From Pseudomonadota bacterium (GTDB lineage Bacteria > Pseudomonadota > Alphaproteobacteria > Rhizobiales > Rhizobiaceae): a DNA stretch of 19,486 nt. The stretch is taken from NCBI GenBank assembly GCA_023419535.1, contig JAEZXX010000053.1, positions 1 through 19,486 on the forward strand, read 5' to 3'. Both the position numbers and the translations under genes were made by a program. The notes beneath the pieces are model-generated. The model did no database searches. It saw nothing but the letters and a program-made list of their open reading frames with translations, and was not told where the DNA came from. Shown here one piece after another: positions 5,934 through 14,518 of the stretch (positions are counted from its first letter, which is position 1; each line of letters begins with the position of its first letter).

Positions 5934-6902
5934 ATGCTTCGTCTCGCATCCGTCGTCGCGGCATTCGCCGGTGCCGTGGCAGTCGCCGGCGCCCAGGACT
6001 ATCCGTCCGGCCCGGTCACCATGGTCGTGCCGTTCGCGCCGGGCGGCACCACCGACGTCCTGGCGCGCATCGTCGCGCCGGCCATGGCCGCCCATCTCGG
6101 GCAGAACGTGCTGGTCGAGAATGTCGGCGGCGCGGGCGGGCGCATCGGCACCCAGCAGGTGATCCGCGCCGAGCCGGACGGGCAGGTCATCACCTTCGGC
6201 AACATGGGCCCGCTCGCCGCGGCCATGGGCGTCTTCGACGACATGGACTATGATCCGCGCACCGATCTCGCCCCCGTCGGCCTCGTCGCCGACGTGCCGA
6301 TGGTCCTGGCCGCCAGCAAGGCGAGCGGCGTGGAGACGCTCGACGCCTTCATCGAGAAGCTGCGCGCGGAGGGGGAGGCGGTCAATTTCGGCACGGCCGG
6401 CATCGGCGCGACCTCCGATCTGGCGCCCGCGCTCTTCCTGTCGCTGACGGGCCTGTCGGGCACGCGCATTCCCTACCAGGGCGCAGGCCCCGCCATCGTC
6501 GACCTCCAGGCCGGCATGATGGACGCCGTCATCGACCAGACGGTCACCATGATCCCGATCGAGCTCGGCGACCAGGGCACCGCGCTGGCCGTCTCCGGCA
6601 ACGAGCGCCAGCCCCAGATTCCGGACGTGCCGACCTTCGCGGAAGCCGGCGTGCCCGAGTTCGACATGACCGTCTGGAACGCCGTCGCCGCGCCCGTGGG
6701 AACGCCGGAGGCCGTGATCGAAAGGCTTGCGGAGGCGATCGACGCCGCCCTGGCCGATCCGGGCGTTCAGGCCCGCTTCGAACAACTCGGCGTTCCGGTG
6801 CCGCCGCAGGACGTGCGAGGCCCGCAGGCGCTGGGCGCCCTCATCGCCGGCGAGGTCGAGCGCTGGGAGGCGACGCTCGCGAACGAGACCGCGGCACGGT
6901 AA
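5934..6902 (+). CDS. Bug/TctC-type tripartite tricarboxylate substrate-binding protein
   Basis: The 322-residue protein has a Sec signal peptide (cleavage likely after residue 20, AGA-QDYP). A mature Bug-family body follows: YPSGPVTMVVPFAPGGTTDV at the N-terminus (phosphate-loop-like ligand site), RIGTQQVIRAEPDGQ near 80, PYQGAGPAIVDLQAGMMDA near 185, and PDVPTFAEAGVPEFD near 228. These periplasmic proteins bind carboxylic acids, often for TctAB-type uptake and sometimes for sensing. No tctA or tctB lies in the window, so the partner is unknown. The ATG 5934 start is chosen for its GGGAGG ribosome site; the frame is also open further upstream. It is first in an operon with a GntR regulator, 53 bases before that gene. 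Confidence 0.88.
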   Translation: MLRLASVVAAFAGAVAVAGAQDYPSGPVTMVVPFAPGGTTDVLARIVAPAMAAHLGQNVLVENVGGAGGRIGTQQVIRAEPDGQVITFGNMGPLAAAMGVFDDMDYDPRTDLAPVGLVADVPMVLAASKASGVETLDAFIEKLRAEGEAVNFGTAGIGATSDLAPALFLSLTGLSGTRIPYQGAGPAIVDLQAGMMDAVIDQTVTMIPIELGDQGTALAVSGNERQPQIPDVPTFAEAGVPEFDMTVWNAVAAPVGTPEAVIERLAEAIDAALADPGVQARFEQLGVPVPPQDVRGPQALGALIAGEVERWEATLANETAAR

Positions 6903-6955
6903 CGGGGAACCGGCGGCGGCATCGGGCCGTCGCGTTTCACCGGGTACGGACGATC

Positions 6956-7651
6956 ATGAGCGCCATCCACATCCTGAAGCGGGACGATCTGACGCTCGGC
7001 GGACGGCTCGTCGCCAGCCTGCGCGAGGCGATCCTGTCGGGCAGCTTGGCGCCCGGCCGCCATCTGAAGGATCGCGAGCTGTGCGAGATGTTCGGCGTCA
7101 GCCGGACGCTCGTGCGCGAGGCGGTGCAGGCGCTGGCGGCCGAAGACCTCATCGAGATCGTGCCGCACCGTGGCCCGGTCGTCGCGACGCTCGACCGGCG
7201 CACGGTGGCCGAGCTCTACCGCGTGCGCGGAGTCCTGGAGGGGCTCGCCTGCGCCGAGTTCGCGGTGAACGCCGACGAGGCGGGGCGAAGCTCGCTGTCG
7301 CGGATCGTCGACGAACTCGGCGCCCTCTCCGGCCGGGAGGGTGCCGAGGCGCTGGTCGCCGTCAAGAACGACTTCTACCGCTGCCTCTTCGAACACTGCG
7401 GAAACCGCGTCGTCGGGCAGACCTTCACGCTCCTCAATAACCGCATCACGCAGATGCGGCGCGTGACGCTCTCGCGGCCGGGCCGTCTGGCCGACACCGC
7501 GCGCGAGATCGCGGCCATCCGCGACGCGATGCTGGCCCGAGACCCGGAGACGGCGCGCCGGCTCGCCGAAGACCACGTGCAACGCGCCGCCAGGGTCGCG
7601 GACGAGCACTTCCAAGCCCTCGAAGCATCACATGAGAAGGAACAGAGCTGA
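6956..7651 (+). CDS. GntR-family regulator, FCD subfamily
   Basis: The 231-residue protein has an N-terminal winged helix (about 10-80: ILSGSLAPGRHLKDRELCEM, then VSRTLVREAVQALAAEDLIE). It continues into an all-helical FCD ligand domain (about 85-220, beginning VAELYRVRGVLEGLACAEF). FCD domains often bind carboxylic acids with a metal ion; some of the expected His positions are visible (FEHCGN, EDHVQRA). It very probably represses this operon through the palindrome at 5882-5894. Its stop codon overlaps the next start (TGATG), so it is translationally coupled to the catabolic genes. The ligand is not evident from sequence. Confidence 0.9.
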   Translation: MSAIHILKRDDLTLGGRLVASLREAILSGSLAPGRHLKDRELCEMFGVSRTLVREAVQALAAEDLIEIVPHRGPVVATLDRRTVAELYRVRGVLEGLACAEFAVNADEAGRSSLSRIVDELGALSGREGAEALVAVKNDFYRCLFEHCGNRVVGQTFTLLNNRITQMRRVTLSRPGRLADTAREIAAIRDAMLARDPETARRLAEDHVQRAARVADEHFQALEASHEKEQS

Positions 7652-8043
7652 TGGACCAGGCGACCTACGACAAGGGGATGAAGATCCGCCGCGAGACGCT
7701 GGGCGACGCCTATGTCGACCGCGCGACCGCCAAGGTCGACGACTTCACGGAAGACTTCCAGAAGCTCGTCACCACCTATTGCTGGGGGGAGATCTGGGGG
7801 CGCGATGGACTGGAGCGCAAGACGCGCTCGATCATCAACATCGCGATGATCGCAACGCTCAACCGTCAGCACGAGCTCGCCGCCCACATCCGCGGCGCGC
7901 TGACCAACGGCGTCTCCAAGGAGGAGATCCGCGAGATCCTGCTGCAGGTCGGCGTCTATGCGGGCGTGCCGGCCATGGTCGACAGCTTCCGCGTCGCGCG
8001 CGAGACCTTCGAGAAGATCGAGGCGGAAGGCGACAAGGCATGA
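7651..8043 (+). CDS. Carboxymuconolactone decarboxylase (CMD) family protein, PcaC-like
   Basis: The 130-residue length is that of 4-carboxymuconolactone decarboxylase. Typical elements are GEIWGRDGLERKTRSIINIA (about 47-66), QHELAAHIRGALTNG (about 74-88) and ILLQVGVYAGVPAMVDSF near 97-114. It lacks the CxxC pair of AhpD-type peroxidase relatives, which favours an enolizing lyase or decarboxylase role. Real PcaC acts in protocatechuate breakdown, but no other pca gene is present. Its substrate here is probably an organic acid handled by the neighbouring dehydrogenase. It starts inside the GntR stop and overlaps the next gene by four bases (ATGA). Confidence 0.85.
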   Translation: MDQATYDKGMKIRRETLGDAYVDRATAKVDDFTEDFQKLVTTYCWGEIWGRDGLERKTRSIINIAMIATLNRQHELAAHIRGALTNGVSKEEIREILLQVGVYAGVPAMVDSFRVARETFEKIEAEGDKA

Positions 8044-8918
8044 CGACGATCGGCTTCATCGGCCTCGGCATGATGGGCGCACCGATGGTGCGCCGCCTCT
8101 CGGGCACGGGGACGGCGCCCGTCCTCTTCGACACGGACGGGAAGAGGGCGCAGGATCTTGCGGCCGAGACCGGGGGCAGGGCCGCGGGCACGCTCGCCGA
8201 ACTCGGCGCGGCCTGCGACGTCGTCGTCACCATGCTGCCGAACTCGAAGATCGTCCGCGCGGTCGTACTCGACGGAGAGGACAATCTGGCCGCCGGACTG
8301 AGGGCGGGCTCGATCGTCGTCGACATGAGCTCGTCCGATCCTCTCGCCACGCGCGAACTCGGCGCGAACCTGAGGGAGCGCTCCATCCACGTCCTCGATG
8401 CGCCGGTCTCGGGAGGCGTGCGCAAGGCGGTCGCCGGCACGCTCTCGATCATGCTGGGCGGCGACGCCGCCGCCGCGCTCGACCGGGCCGAGCCGCTGCT
8501 CGCCCCTATGGGCAAGGTGATCCGCACAGGCCCGCTCGGTTCGGGACATGCGGCCAAGGCCCTGAACAACTACGTCTCGGCGGCCGGGCTCGTCGCGGCC
8601 TGCGAGGCTGTGCATGTCGGGCGCGCCTTCGGCCTCGATCCGGCAACGCTCGTCGACGTCCTCAACGCCTCGACGGGGCGCAACAATTCGACCGAGAACA
8701 AGCTGAAGCAGTTCGTCCTGAACGACGCGTTCCGCGACGCGGGCTTCTCGCTCGAGCTGATGGCCAAGGATGTCGGCATCGCGGACGCGCTCGCCCGGGG
8801 GCTGGACCTCGACATGGCCGGCATGGCCGCGGCGCGCGCGCTGTGGGGCCGGGCCGATGCCGCGCTCGGCAAGGGCGCCGACCACACCGAGATCTACAAG
8901 GTCGTGTCGGGCGTCTGA
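8040..8918 (+). CDS. 3-hydroxyisobutyrate dehydrogenase-like NAD(P)-dependent oxidoreductase
   Basis: The 292-residue protein has the beta-hydroxyacid dehydrogenase pattern. It starts TIGFIGLGMMGAPMVRRL (dinucleotide-binding loop) and has DAPVSGGVRKAVAGTLSIM (about 121-139, substrate-binding). GHAAKALNNY at about 168-177 holds the catalytic Lys, and FSLELMAKDVGIA lies near 238. These enzymes oxidise 3-hydroxy acids (hydroxyisobutyrate, tartronate semialdehyde, gluconate-type) to oxo acids, or the reverse. Its place between a CMD-like protein and carboxylate-binding proteins suggests a hydroxy- or oxo-acid pathway. Identity beyond the family cannot be fixed from sequence alone. The start ATG overlaps the preceding stop. 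Confidence 0.9.
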   Translation: MTTIGFIGLGMMGAPMVRRLSGTGTAPVLFDTDGKRAQDLAAETGGRAAGTLAELGAACDVVVTMLPNSKIVRAVVLDGEDNLAAGLRAGSIVVDMSSSDPLATRELGANLRERSIHVLDAPVSGGVRKAVAGTLSIMLGGDAAAALDRAEPLLAPMGKVIRTGPLGSGHAAKALNNYVSAAGLVAACEAVHVGRAFGLDPATLVDVLNASTGRNNSTENKLKQFVLNDAFRDAGFSLELMAKDVGIADALARGLDLDMAGMAAARALWGRADAALGKGADHTEIYKVVSGV

Positions 8919-8967
8919 CGGTCGGCCGCGGGCGGCGGGAAGGATCGGCCGTCCCGCTACGCCCGCG

Positions 8968-8997
8968 CGCGCCCGCCTTGTTCCGGCGCGGCTTTTT
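8968..8997 (+). terminator. Weak hairpin with T-run after the dehydrogenase gene
   Basis: CGCGCC (8968-8973) can pair with GGCGCG (8985-8990) over an 11-base loop, followed by GC and then five Ts (8993-8997). The stem is short, so this may be an attenuator between the catabolic genes and dctP rather than a full terminator. Confidence 0.4.
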
Positions 8998-9082
8998 CTC
9001 TTGTGCGCGGCCGCGCCTTCGGCTTCACTCCGCGCCGTTCCGCGAGCCGGTGAATCGGCCGCGATGGGGAGGACAGGACAAG

Positions 9083-10186
<1,104 letters not shown>

Positions 10187-10206
10187 AGCCAGCGGGGCGA
10201 TGGTAT

Positions 10207-10242
10207 GGAAAGGGCCGGCGGAGCGATCCGCCGGCCCTTTCC
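10207..10242. terminator. Strong hairpin terminator between convergent dctP and dctM
   Basis: A perfect 16-bp stem (10207-10222 with 10227-10242) surrounds a GCGA tetraloop. The arms begin GGAAAGGGCC and end GGCCCTTTCC, so either strand gives a run of C/T after the GC core. It lies 20 bases after the dctP stop and could stop transcription from either side. Confidence 0.8.
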
Positions 10243-10304
10243 GTTTGAAGGAGGTCGTTGCGCCTCTCATCGGCCTTTAGCCGCGCCATCGAGTTCCTCC
10301 GCTT

Positions 10305-10331
10305 CGTCATCCTCGGGTTCGACCCGAGGAT
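10305..10331 (+). repeat. Palindromic intergenic repeat, copy A
   Basis: CGTC is followed by a perfect 10-bp palindrome (ATCCTCGGGT at 10309-10318, ACCCGAGGAT at 10322-10331) with a three-base loop TCG. It resembles the CGTCAT-CCGGG-type small palindromes scattered between genes in many alphaproteobacteria (from memory). A second, inverted copy lies at 10378-10404. Confidence 0.65.
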
Positions 10332-10377
10332 CGGTTGACGGGGCACGGCGCCTCGGACGTCGAGCGGGCGGAGGACG

Positions 10378-10404
10378 GTTCTTGGGTCGAGCCCGAGAAT
10401 GACG
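10378..10404 (-). repeat. Palindromic intergenic repeat, copy B (inverted)
   Basis: The complement reads CGTCATTCTCGGGCTCGACC and so on, the same design as copy A with a few changes. Its palindrome is imperfect. The two copies face each other, 46 bases apart, as in REP-pair elements. They lie between the terminator and the end of dctM. Confidence 0.6.
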
Positions 10405-10434
10405 AGCGTTGCGGGGCAGACCCCCGGACTGTCC

Positions 10435-11973
10435 CTACTGACCGAAGCTCGGCGCCGCCGGCGCGCCGAAGCTCGGCGCCGCCGGTGCCTCGAAGGACGG
10501 TGCGGCCGGCGCTCCGAAACTCGGCGCAGGTGGCGCTCCGAACGACGGCGCTTGCGGTGCGCCGAAGCTCGGCGTCCCCGGCGCGGAGGACGGATCGCCC
10601 GGCATCGGCACGTTCAGATGGATCGAGCTCGGATCGACCACCGCCTCGGGCGTCAGGAAGAAGGTCACCGACTGCGGGAAGAAGATCAGGACGACGACGA
10701 GGAGCAGCTGCAGGCAGAGCCAGGGGATGGCGCCCAGATAGATGTCGCTCGTCTTCACCTCCGGCGGCGCGATGGACCGCAGGTAGAAGAGCGCGAAGCC
10801 GAAGGGCGGGTGCATGAAGGCCGTCTGGAGGTTCACGCAGAGGAGCACGCCGAACCAGATCAGGTCGATGCCGAGCGAGTTGGCGACCGGCACCAGCAGC
10901 GGCACGATGATGAAGGCGATCTCGAAGAAGTCGAGGAAGAAGGCGATGAAGAAGATGAAGACGTTGACGAAGAGGAGGAAGCCGACCGCACCGCCCGGGA
11001 TGTGAGAGAGCAGGTGCGCGATCCAGTGGCCGCCGTCGAGCCCCTGGAAGGACAGCGAGAACACCGTCGCGCCGATGAGGATGAAGATCACCATGGCGGT
11101 GATGCGCATTGTCATCGCCATCGCCTCGCGCGTCAGGCCCCAGGTGAGACGCCGCTGCGCCATGGCGAGGAGCATCGCGCCGATGGCGCCCATCGCGCCC
11201 GCCTCCGTCGGCGTCGCGAGGCCCATGAACATCGTGCCGAGCACGATGAAGATCAGCGCCAGCGACGGCACCATGGATTTGGCGACCTTCCAGACGAGCG
11301 CCCGTCCGCTCATCGTGCGCGCCTCGGGCGGCAAGGCCGGCACGAGATGCGGCCGCAGCTTGGCGACCACGAAGATGAACATCAGGAAGATCAGGACCTG
11401 CAGGATCGAAGGTCCGATCGCGCCCTTGTACATGTCGCCGACGGAGCGGCCGAGCTGATCGGCGAGGATGATCAGGACGAGCGAGGGCGGGATGACCTGC
11501 GTGATCGTGCCGGAGGCTGCGATGACGCCGGTCGCGATGCGCTTGGAGTAGCCGTAGCGCATCATCACGGGCAGCGAGACGACGCCCATGGCGATGACCG
11601 AGGCCGCCACTGTGCCGGTGATCGCGCCGACCACCGCGCCGACGAGGATGACGGCGTAGGCGACGCCGCCGGGCGTCGGCCCGAAGAGCTGCCCGGCCCC
11701 CTCCAGAAGGTCCTCCGCGAGCTTCGATCGTTCCAGGATCGCGCCCATGAAGGTGAAGAAGGGGATGGCCAGCATCAGCTCGTTGGAGACGACGCCGTAG
11801 AAGCGCAGCGGCAGCGCGTTGAGGAGCGAGGGCGTGAAATGGTCGAAGGCGATGCCGAGGATCGCGAAGACCGCGCCCACGGCCGCCAGCGTGAAGGCGA
11901 CCGGGAAGCCGATCAGGAGGAAGAGGATCATGCTGCCGAACATCAGCGGCGGCATCGGACCGTATTCGAACAT
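10435..11973 (-). CDS. dctM: TRAP transporter large permease subunit DctM, with repeat tail
   Basis: The 512-residue protein has about 12 hydrophobic segments in its first 450 residues, with DctM signatures: LPLRFYGVVSNELMLAIPFF, GVVGAITGTVAASVIAMGVV-like loops, ASGTITQVIPPSLVLII, and LGTMFMGLATPTEAGAMGAI. It forms the sodium-driven transport pathway with DctQ and takes substrate from DctP. The body ends near residue 455. After it comes an extra tail of about 50 residues made of APSFGAPx repeats, absent from ordinary DctM. It starts 32 bases after dctQ and faces dctP. The repeat tail should lie on one side of the membrane with no predicted fold. Confidence 0.92.
   Translation of the reverse strand: MFEYGPMPPLMFGSMILFLLIGFPVAFTLAAVGAVFAILGIAFDHFTPSLLNALPLRFYGVVSNELMLAIPFFTFMGAILERSKLAEDLLEGAGQLFGPTPGGVAYAVILVGAVVGAITGTVAASVIAMGVVSLPVMMRYGYSKRIATGVIAASGTITQVIPPSLVLIILADQLGRSVGDMYKGAIGPSILQVLIFLMFIFVVAKLRPHLVPALPPEARTMSGRALVWKVAKSMVPSLALIFIVLGTMFMGLATPTEAGAMGAIGAMLLAMAQRRLTWGLTREAMAMTMRITAMVIFILIGATVFSLSFQGLDGGHWIAHLLSHIPGGAVGFLLFVNVFIFFIAFFLDFFEIAFIIVPLLVPVANSLGIDLIWFGVLLCVNLQTAFMHPPFGFALFYLRSIAPPEVKTSDIYLGAIPWLCLQLLLVVVLIFFPQSVTFFLTPEAVVDPSSIHLNVPMPGDPSSAPGTPSFGAPQAPSFGAPPAPSFGAPAAPSFEAPAAPSFGAPAAPSFGQ
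10438..10579 (-). repeat. 24-bp tandem repeats encoding the DctM octapeptide tail
   Basis: About five and a half copies of a 24-base unit encode APSFGAPA-type octapeptides (variants APSFGAPQ, APSFGAPP, APSFEAPA) at the very end of dctM. The copies are nearly identical at DNA level, with the recurring GCCGAAGCTCGGCG on the plus strand. This points to recent expansion by slippage or unequal exchange. Confidence 0.8.
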
Positions 11974-12005
11974 CGCGGTTAAAGCCCCCCGGCCTTGCTA
12001 CATGC

Positions 12006-12545
12006 CTACTGGAGAGGCTTCTCGTACTTGGTTTCGAGCTCCACGAGCCCGTTCAGCGCTGCGATGCGCTTGATGAGCTCGGACAGCCCCTGCAGGAAGA
12101 GGAGGCCGAAGCCGAGCGGCAGCGTCGCCTTGGCGGGCCAGAGCGCCAGCCCGCCCGCGTTCATCGAGGTCTCGCCCGAGACGAAGGAGCGCCAGAAGAA
12201 CGGCCAGCACAGCCAGAAGAGATAGCCGATCACCGGCAGGAACAGGATGACGAAACCGCCGATGTCGATATACAGCCGGGAGCGCGGCGACAGGTTCGAG
12301 TAGATGATGTCGACCCGGACGTGCTCGTTCATGCGCAGCGTGTAGGCGGTGCCGAGGAGCACCATGCCGGCGAGGAGATACCACTGGATCTCGATCGCGC
12401 CGTTGGACGAGATGCTCAGCGTGTATCGCAGGAGCGCGTTGCCGCCGCTGATCAGGACGGCGGCCAGAACCATGTATTCGGCGATCGTCCCGAAGCCGCT
12501 CGTGATCCGGTCGACCGCGCGGCTGAACAATAGCAGAGGGCCCAT
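12006..12545 (-). CDS. dctQ: TRAP transporter small permease subunit DctQ
   Basis: The 179-residue protein has four membrane segments: about residues 20-42, 54-72, 93-115 and 136-158. It carries the DctQ pattern: GNALLRYTLSISSNGAIEIQ in helix 1-2 and LRMNEHVRVDIIYSNLSPRS before helix 3. It helps DctM dock the binding protein. The start ATG 12545 has GGGAGGA five bases upstream; the same frame extends further upstream without a better start. It is first in a two-gene leftward operon with dctM. A perfect 9-bp hairpin lies in its leader. Confidence 0.9.
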   Translation of the reverse strand: MGPLLLFSRAVDRITSGFGTIAEYMVLAAVLISGGNALLRYTLSISSNGAIEIQWYLLAGMVLLGTAYTLRMNEHVRVDIIYSNLSPRSRLYIDIGGFVILFLPVIGYLFWLCWPFFWRSFVSGETSMNAGGLALWPAKATLPLGFGLLFLQGLSELIKRIAALNGLVELETKYEKPLQ

Positions 12546-12591
12546 GTCATTCCTCCCGAGCGCGCTTTCGACGGTCCGCCCGGACGCGTCT

Positions 12592-12614
12592 CCGGACGGG
12601 CCCCGCCCGTCCGG
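12592..12614. promoter_or_regulatory. GC hairpin upstream of dctQ
   Basis: CCGGACGGG (12592-12600) pairs perfectly with CCCGTCCGG (12606-12614) over a CCCCG loop. It lies 47 bases upstream of the dctQ start, between the divergent dctQ and the small gene at 12714. It has no T-run. It may be an operator or a leader stem; no function can be assigned. Confidence 0.35.
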
Positions 12615-12713
12615 CCGCAATCGATGTCGCTCGCTACGATATTTGAGGGTTGAAAGGCCAGCTTTTTGTCACGATTCCGGCACGCGCGCGGGTGGACGGG
12701 AGGAGGCGAGGGG

Positions 12714-12905
12714 ATGAAGGCGACCCCGGCACAGGTCGAGAAGCAGCGGCGCCTCGTCGCCGAACTGCGCCGGCGTCTCGCCTTCGAAACGCTGGTGCTG
12801 GAGCGGATGGACGGGTTCGAGGAACGCCCGAAGGAGCCCGCGCCGAGGACGATGGCCGAGGTCCTGGAGCGGGCTCGGCGACGCGAGGCGAATCCCGTTT
12901 CCTAG
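12714..12905 (+). CDS. Small hypothetical protein (63 aa)
   Basis: The ATG 12714 has AGGAGG seven bases upstream. The product is a charged, helical 63-residue protein: QVEKQRRLVAELRRRLAFET is followed by ERMDGF and TMAEVLERARRREA. A coiled-coil or small DNA- or protein-binding role is possible, but no family is recognised. It is not on the same strand as the phosphatase. The two genes end in the same four bases (CTAG, 12902-12905), which makes it a tight convergent pair. Confidence 0.55.
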   Translation: MKATPAQVEKQRRLVAELRRRLAFETLVLERMDGFEERPKEPAPRTMAEVLERARRREANPVS

Positions 12906-13840
12906 AAGGTGACGCGCACCAGCGAGAAGTCGTCGGGCAGCGACGCTCCGTCGTTCGAGGAGCGGATCCAGTCGAGGACCGCCTGCGGCGCATCGCTCCG
13001 TTCGGCGGTGAAGCGCATCAGTTCGTCGAAGCCCAGCATCTCGCCGTCCGGACCGTCCACCTCGAACGTGCCGTCGCTGAGGACGATGAGCCGATCCCCC
13101 GGCTCGACGAGCGTCTCGGCGCACTCGTAGTCGATGTCCGGCATCGCGCCGATGGCGACGCCGCCGAGCGTGATCAGCGGGCGCGGCTCGACCGTCCCGT
13201 CGCCTCGCGTGCGCAGGTGGATGGCCGGGGGGTGTCCGCCGGTGGAGAAGCGCAGCCGGCGCGTGGAGACCTGGTAGACGCCGTACCAGATGGTGAAGAA
13301 CATGTTGTTCTGCCTCTCCATCGGAAAGGCGTCGTTCAGGCCCGCGAGGACGGCCGCCGGATCGCGGAAGTCGGTGTTCGGCAGCGCCGAGGCGCGCAGC
13401 ACGTTGATGGCGGTGACCGAGAGCAGCGCGGCGCCGACGCCGTGGCCGCAGACGTCCAGAAGATAGAAGGCCCAGTGGTCCTCGTCGATCGGATGGTAGC
13501 CGAAGGTGTCGCCGCCGAGCTCCGTGGAGGGAACGAGGAGCCAGTCCGTCACCGGGAGCTGCGCGCGCGGCTCGGGCAGGATCGACATGACGTAGCGGGC
13601 GGCGTCGGCGACCTCCTCCTTCAGGCGCGCTTGCGCCTGGATGAGCGAGAGGTTGGCCTCGGCGAGCTGGTCCTCGACCGCCTCGCCATGCTCGATCATC
13701 GCCTCGTAGAGAAGCTTCAGATCGTCGTACTCGGCGCGAAGACGGGCGAGCTCGGCCGCAAGACCGTCCTCTGATTGATCCTGGCCCGGATCGACGGCCG
13801 GAACAGGTGATTCGACGGCCGGGGACGAGATTGCGTTCAT
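12902..13840 (-). CDS. PP2C/SpoIIE-type serine phosphatase, soluble, coiled-coil N-terminus
   Basis: The 312-residue protein has an acidic N-terminus, a coiled coil at about 25-85 (AAELARLRAEYDDLKLLYEA, then EDQLAEANLSLIQAQARLKE), and an RsbU/SpoIIE-type PP2C domain. Metal and active-site Asp motifs are ELGGDTFGYH (GGD 109-111), LLDVCGHGVGAALL (129-140), VLSDGTFEV near 255 and LPDDFSLVRV at the end. GGDTFGY replaces the usual GGDYYDY. These enzymes remove phosphate from STAS anti-anti-sigma proteins in partner switching. The gene is transcribed away from the partner-switch operon starting at 14003 and is probably its soluble phosphatase. It has no receiver or sensor domain, so its input may come through the coiled coil. 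Confidence 0.88.
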   Translation of the reverse strand: MNAISSPAVESPVPAVDPGQDQSEDGLAAELARLRAEYDDLKLLYEAMIEHGEAVEDQLAEANLSLIQAQARLKEEVADAARYVMSILPEPRAQLPVTDWLLVPSTELGGDTFGYHPIDEDHWAFYLLDVCGHGVGAALLSVTAINVLRASALPNTDFRDPAAVLAGLNDAFPMERQNNMFFTIWYGVYQVSTRRLRFSTGGHPPAIHLRTRGDGTVEPRPLITLGGVAIGAMPDIDYECAETLVEPGDRLIVLSDGTFEVDGPDGEMLGFDELMRFTAERSDAPQAVLDWIRSSNDGASLPDDFSLVRVTF

Positions 13841-14002
13841 ACTTTACGTGATAGACGCGCCAAGAAGTGGGATGCAAGCCATTGCCCATTCCACAGGTAA
13901 CCGACTACAGACGTTGTTGCGCCGTTCGGGGGAACGGTTGCGGAAGCTTCCCGAACGTCAGGCCGGCTGGTGGCGGTCGAGATGCCGGGGGAGAGGGGTC
14001 TC

Positions 14003-14518
14003 ATGTCTCAGACGGCTGGCGGGGACGACGGTGCGCCGGAGCTCCTTCTGCGGATCGACCTGGCCGCGAGCGTCTTCGCCTCGAACTGGGCCTATTGCGA
14101 CCGGATCTCGTCCTACGTGGCGCGCATGGTCAGCCACAACCGGACCGATTCGCTCCTGCACGCGAACCTCTTCTCCTCCGCCTTCAACGAACTGCTCGAG
14201 ACGGTCCATCGTTTCCATGACGCGAGCGGCGACTTCGTCTGCGAGGTCTCGCGCGCGCCGCGCGGCGACCGCATCGCCCTGACGATTCCCTGCAGCGCGC
14301 CGGACGCCGCCTTCTATGAGCGCGCGATGGCGCGCCTGAGCGAGCCCGGCCTCGCCGAGGACTACCGCGCGGCGCTCTTCGCCGACGGGCCGCTCGATCC
14401 GGGGATCGGCCTTCTGGAACTGGCCGTCGACTACGGCGCAAGGCTTTCGATCGAGCCGGCGGGCGAGGGGTCGATCCGCCTCGTCGCCGACCTGTCTCTC
14501 GAAGAGGACAAGCACTGA
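14003..14518 (+). CDS. slr1658/SpoIIAB-like partner-switch protein, degenerate copy
   Basis: The 171-residue protein is related along its length to the protein at 18067-18615. Shared landmarks are FNELLETVHRFHD (about 61-73), matching the N-box NELLENAVKF of the other copy, and DPGIGLLELAVDYGARLSIE, matching GSGLGLLTLMSDYGARLGWT. The fold is that of an HATPase_c-type anti-sigma kinase (SpoIIAB/RsbW-like). The N-box Asn that binds magnesium-ATP is Thr67 here, and the GxGxG-like loop is altered, so it may bind a partner without phosphorylating it. The start ATG 14003 is chosen for the GGAGAGG upstream. It overlaps the next gene by one base (TGATG). Confidence 0.7.
   Translation: MSQTAGGDDGAPELLLRIDLAASVFASNWAYCDRISSYVARMVSHNRTDSLLHANLFSSAFNELLETVHRFHDASGDFVCEVSRAPRGDRIALTIPCSAPDAAFYERAMARLSEPGLAEDYRAALFADGPLDPGIGLLELAVDYGARLSIEPAGEGSIRLVADLSLEEDKH

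Noticed and set aside
7958..9082. Upstream extension of the dctP frame back to 7958
   Set aside because: The extension is an Arg-rich shadow of the dehydrogenase gene. ATG 9083 gives a proper twin-arginine leader.
10441..10579. Regularly spaced repeats as a possible CRISPR array
   Set aside because: The units are contiguous, 24 bp, in frame with dctM and lack spacers, so they are coding tandem repeats.
10399..11982. 527-codon open frame on the plus strand over dctM
   Set aside because: It is made almost entirely of Asp, Glu, Arg and His. It mirrors the hydrophobic codons of DctM on the opposite strand and is not a real protein.
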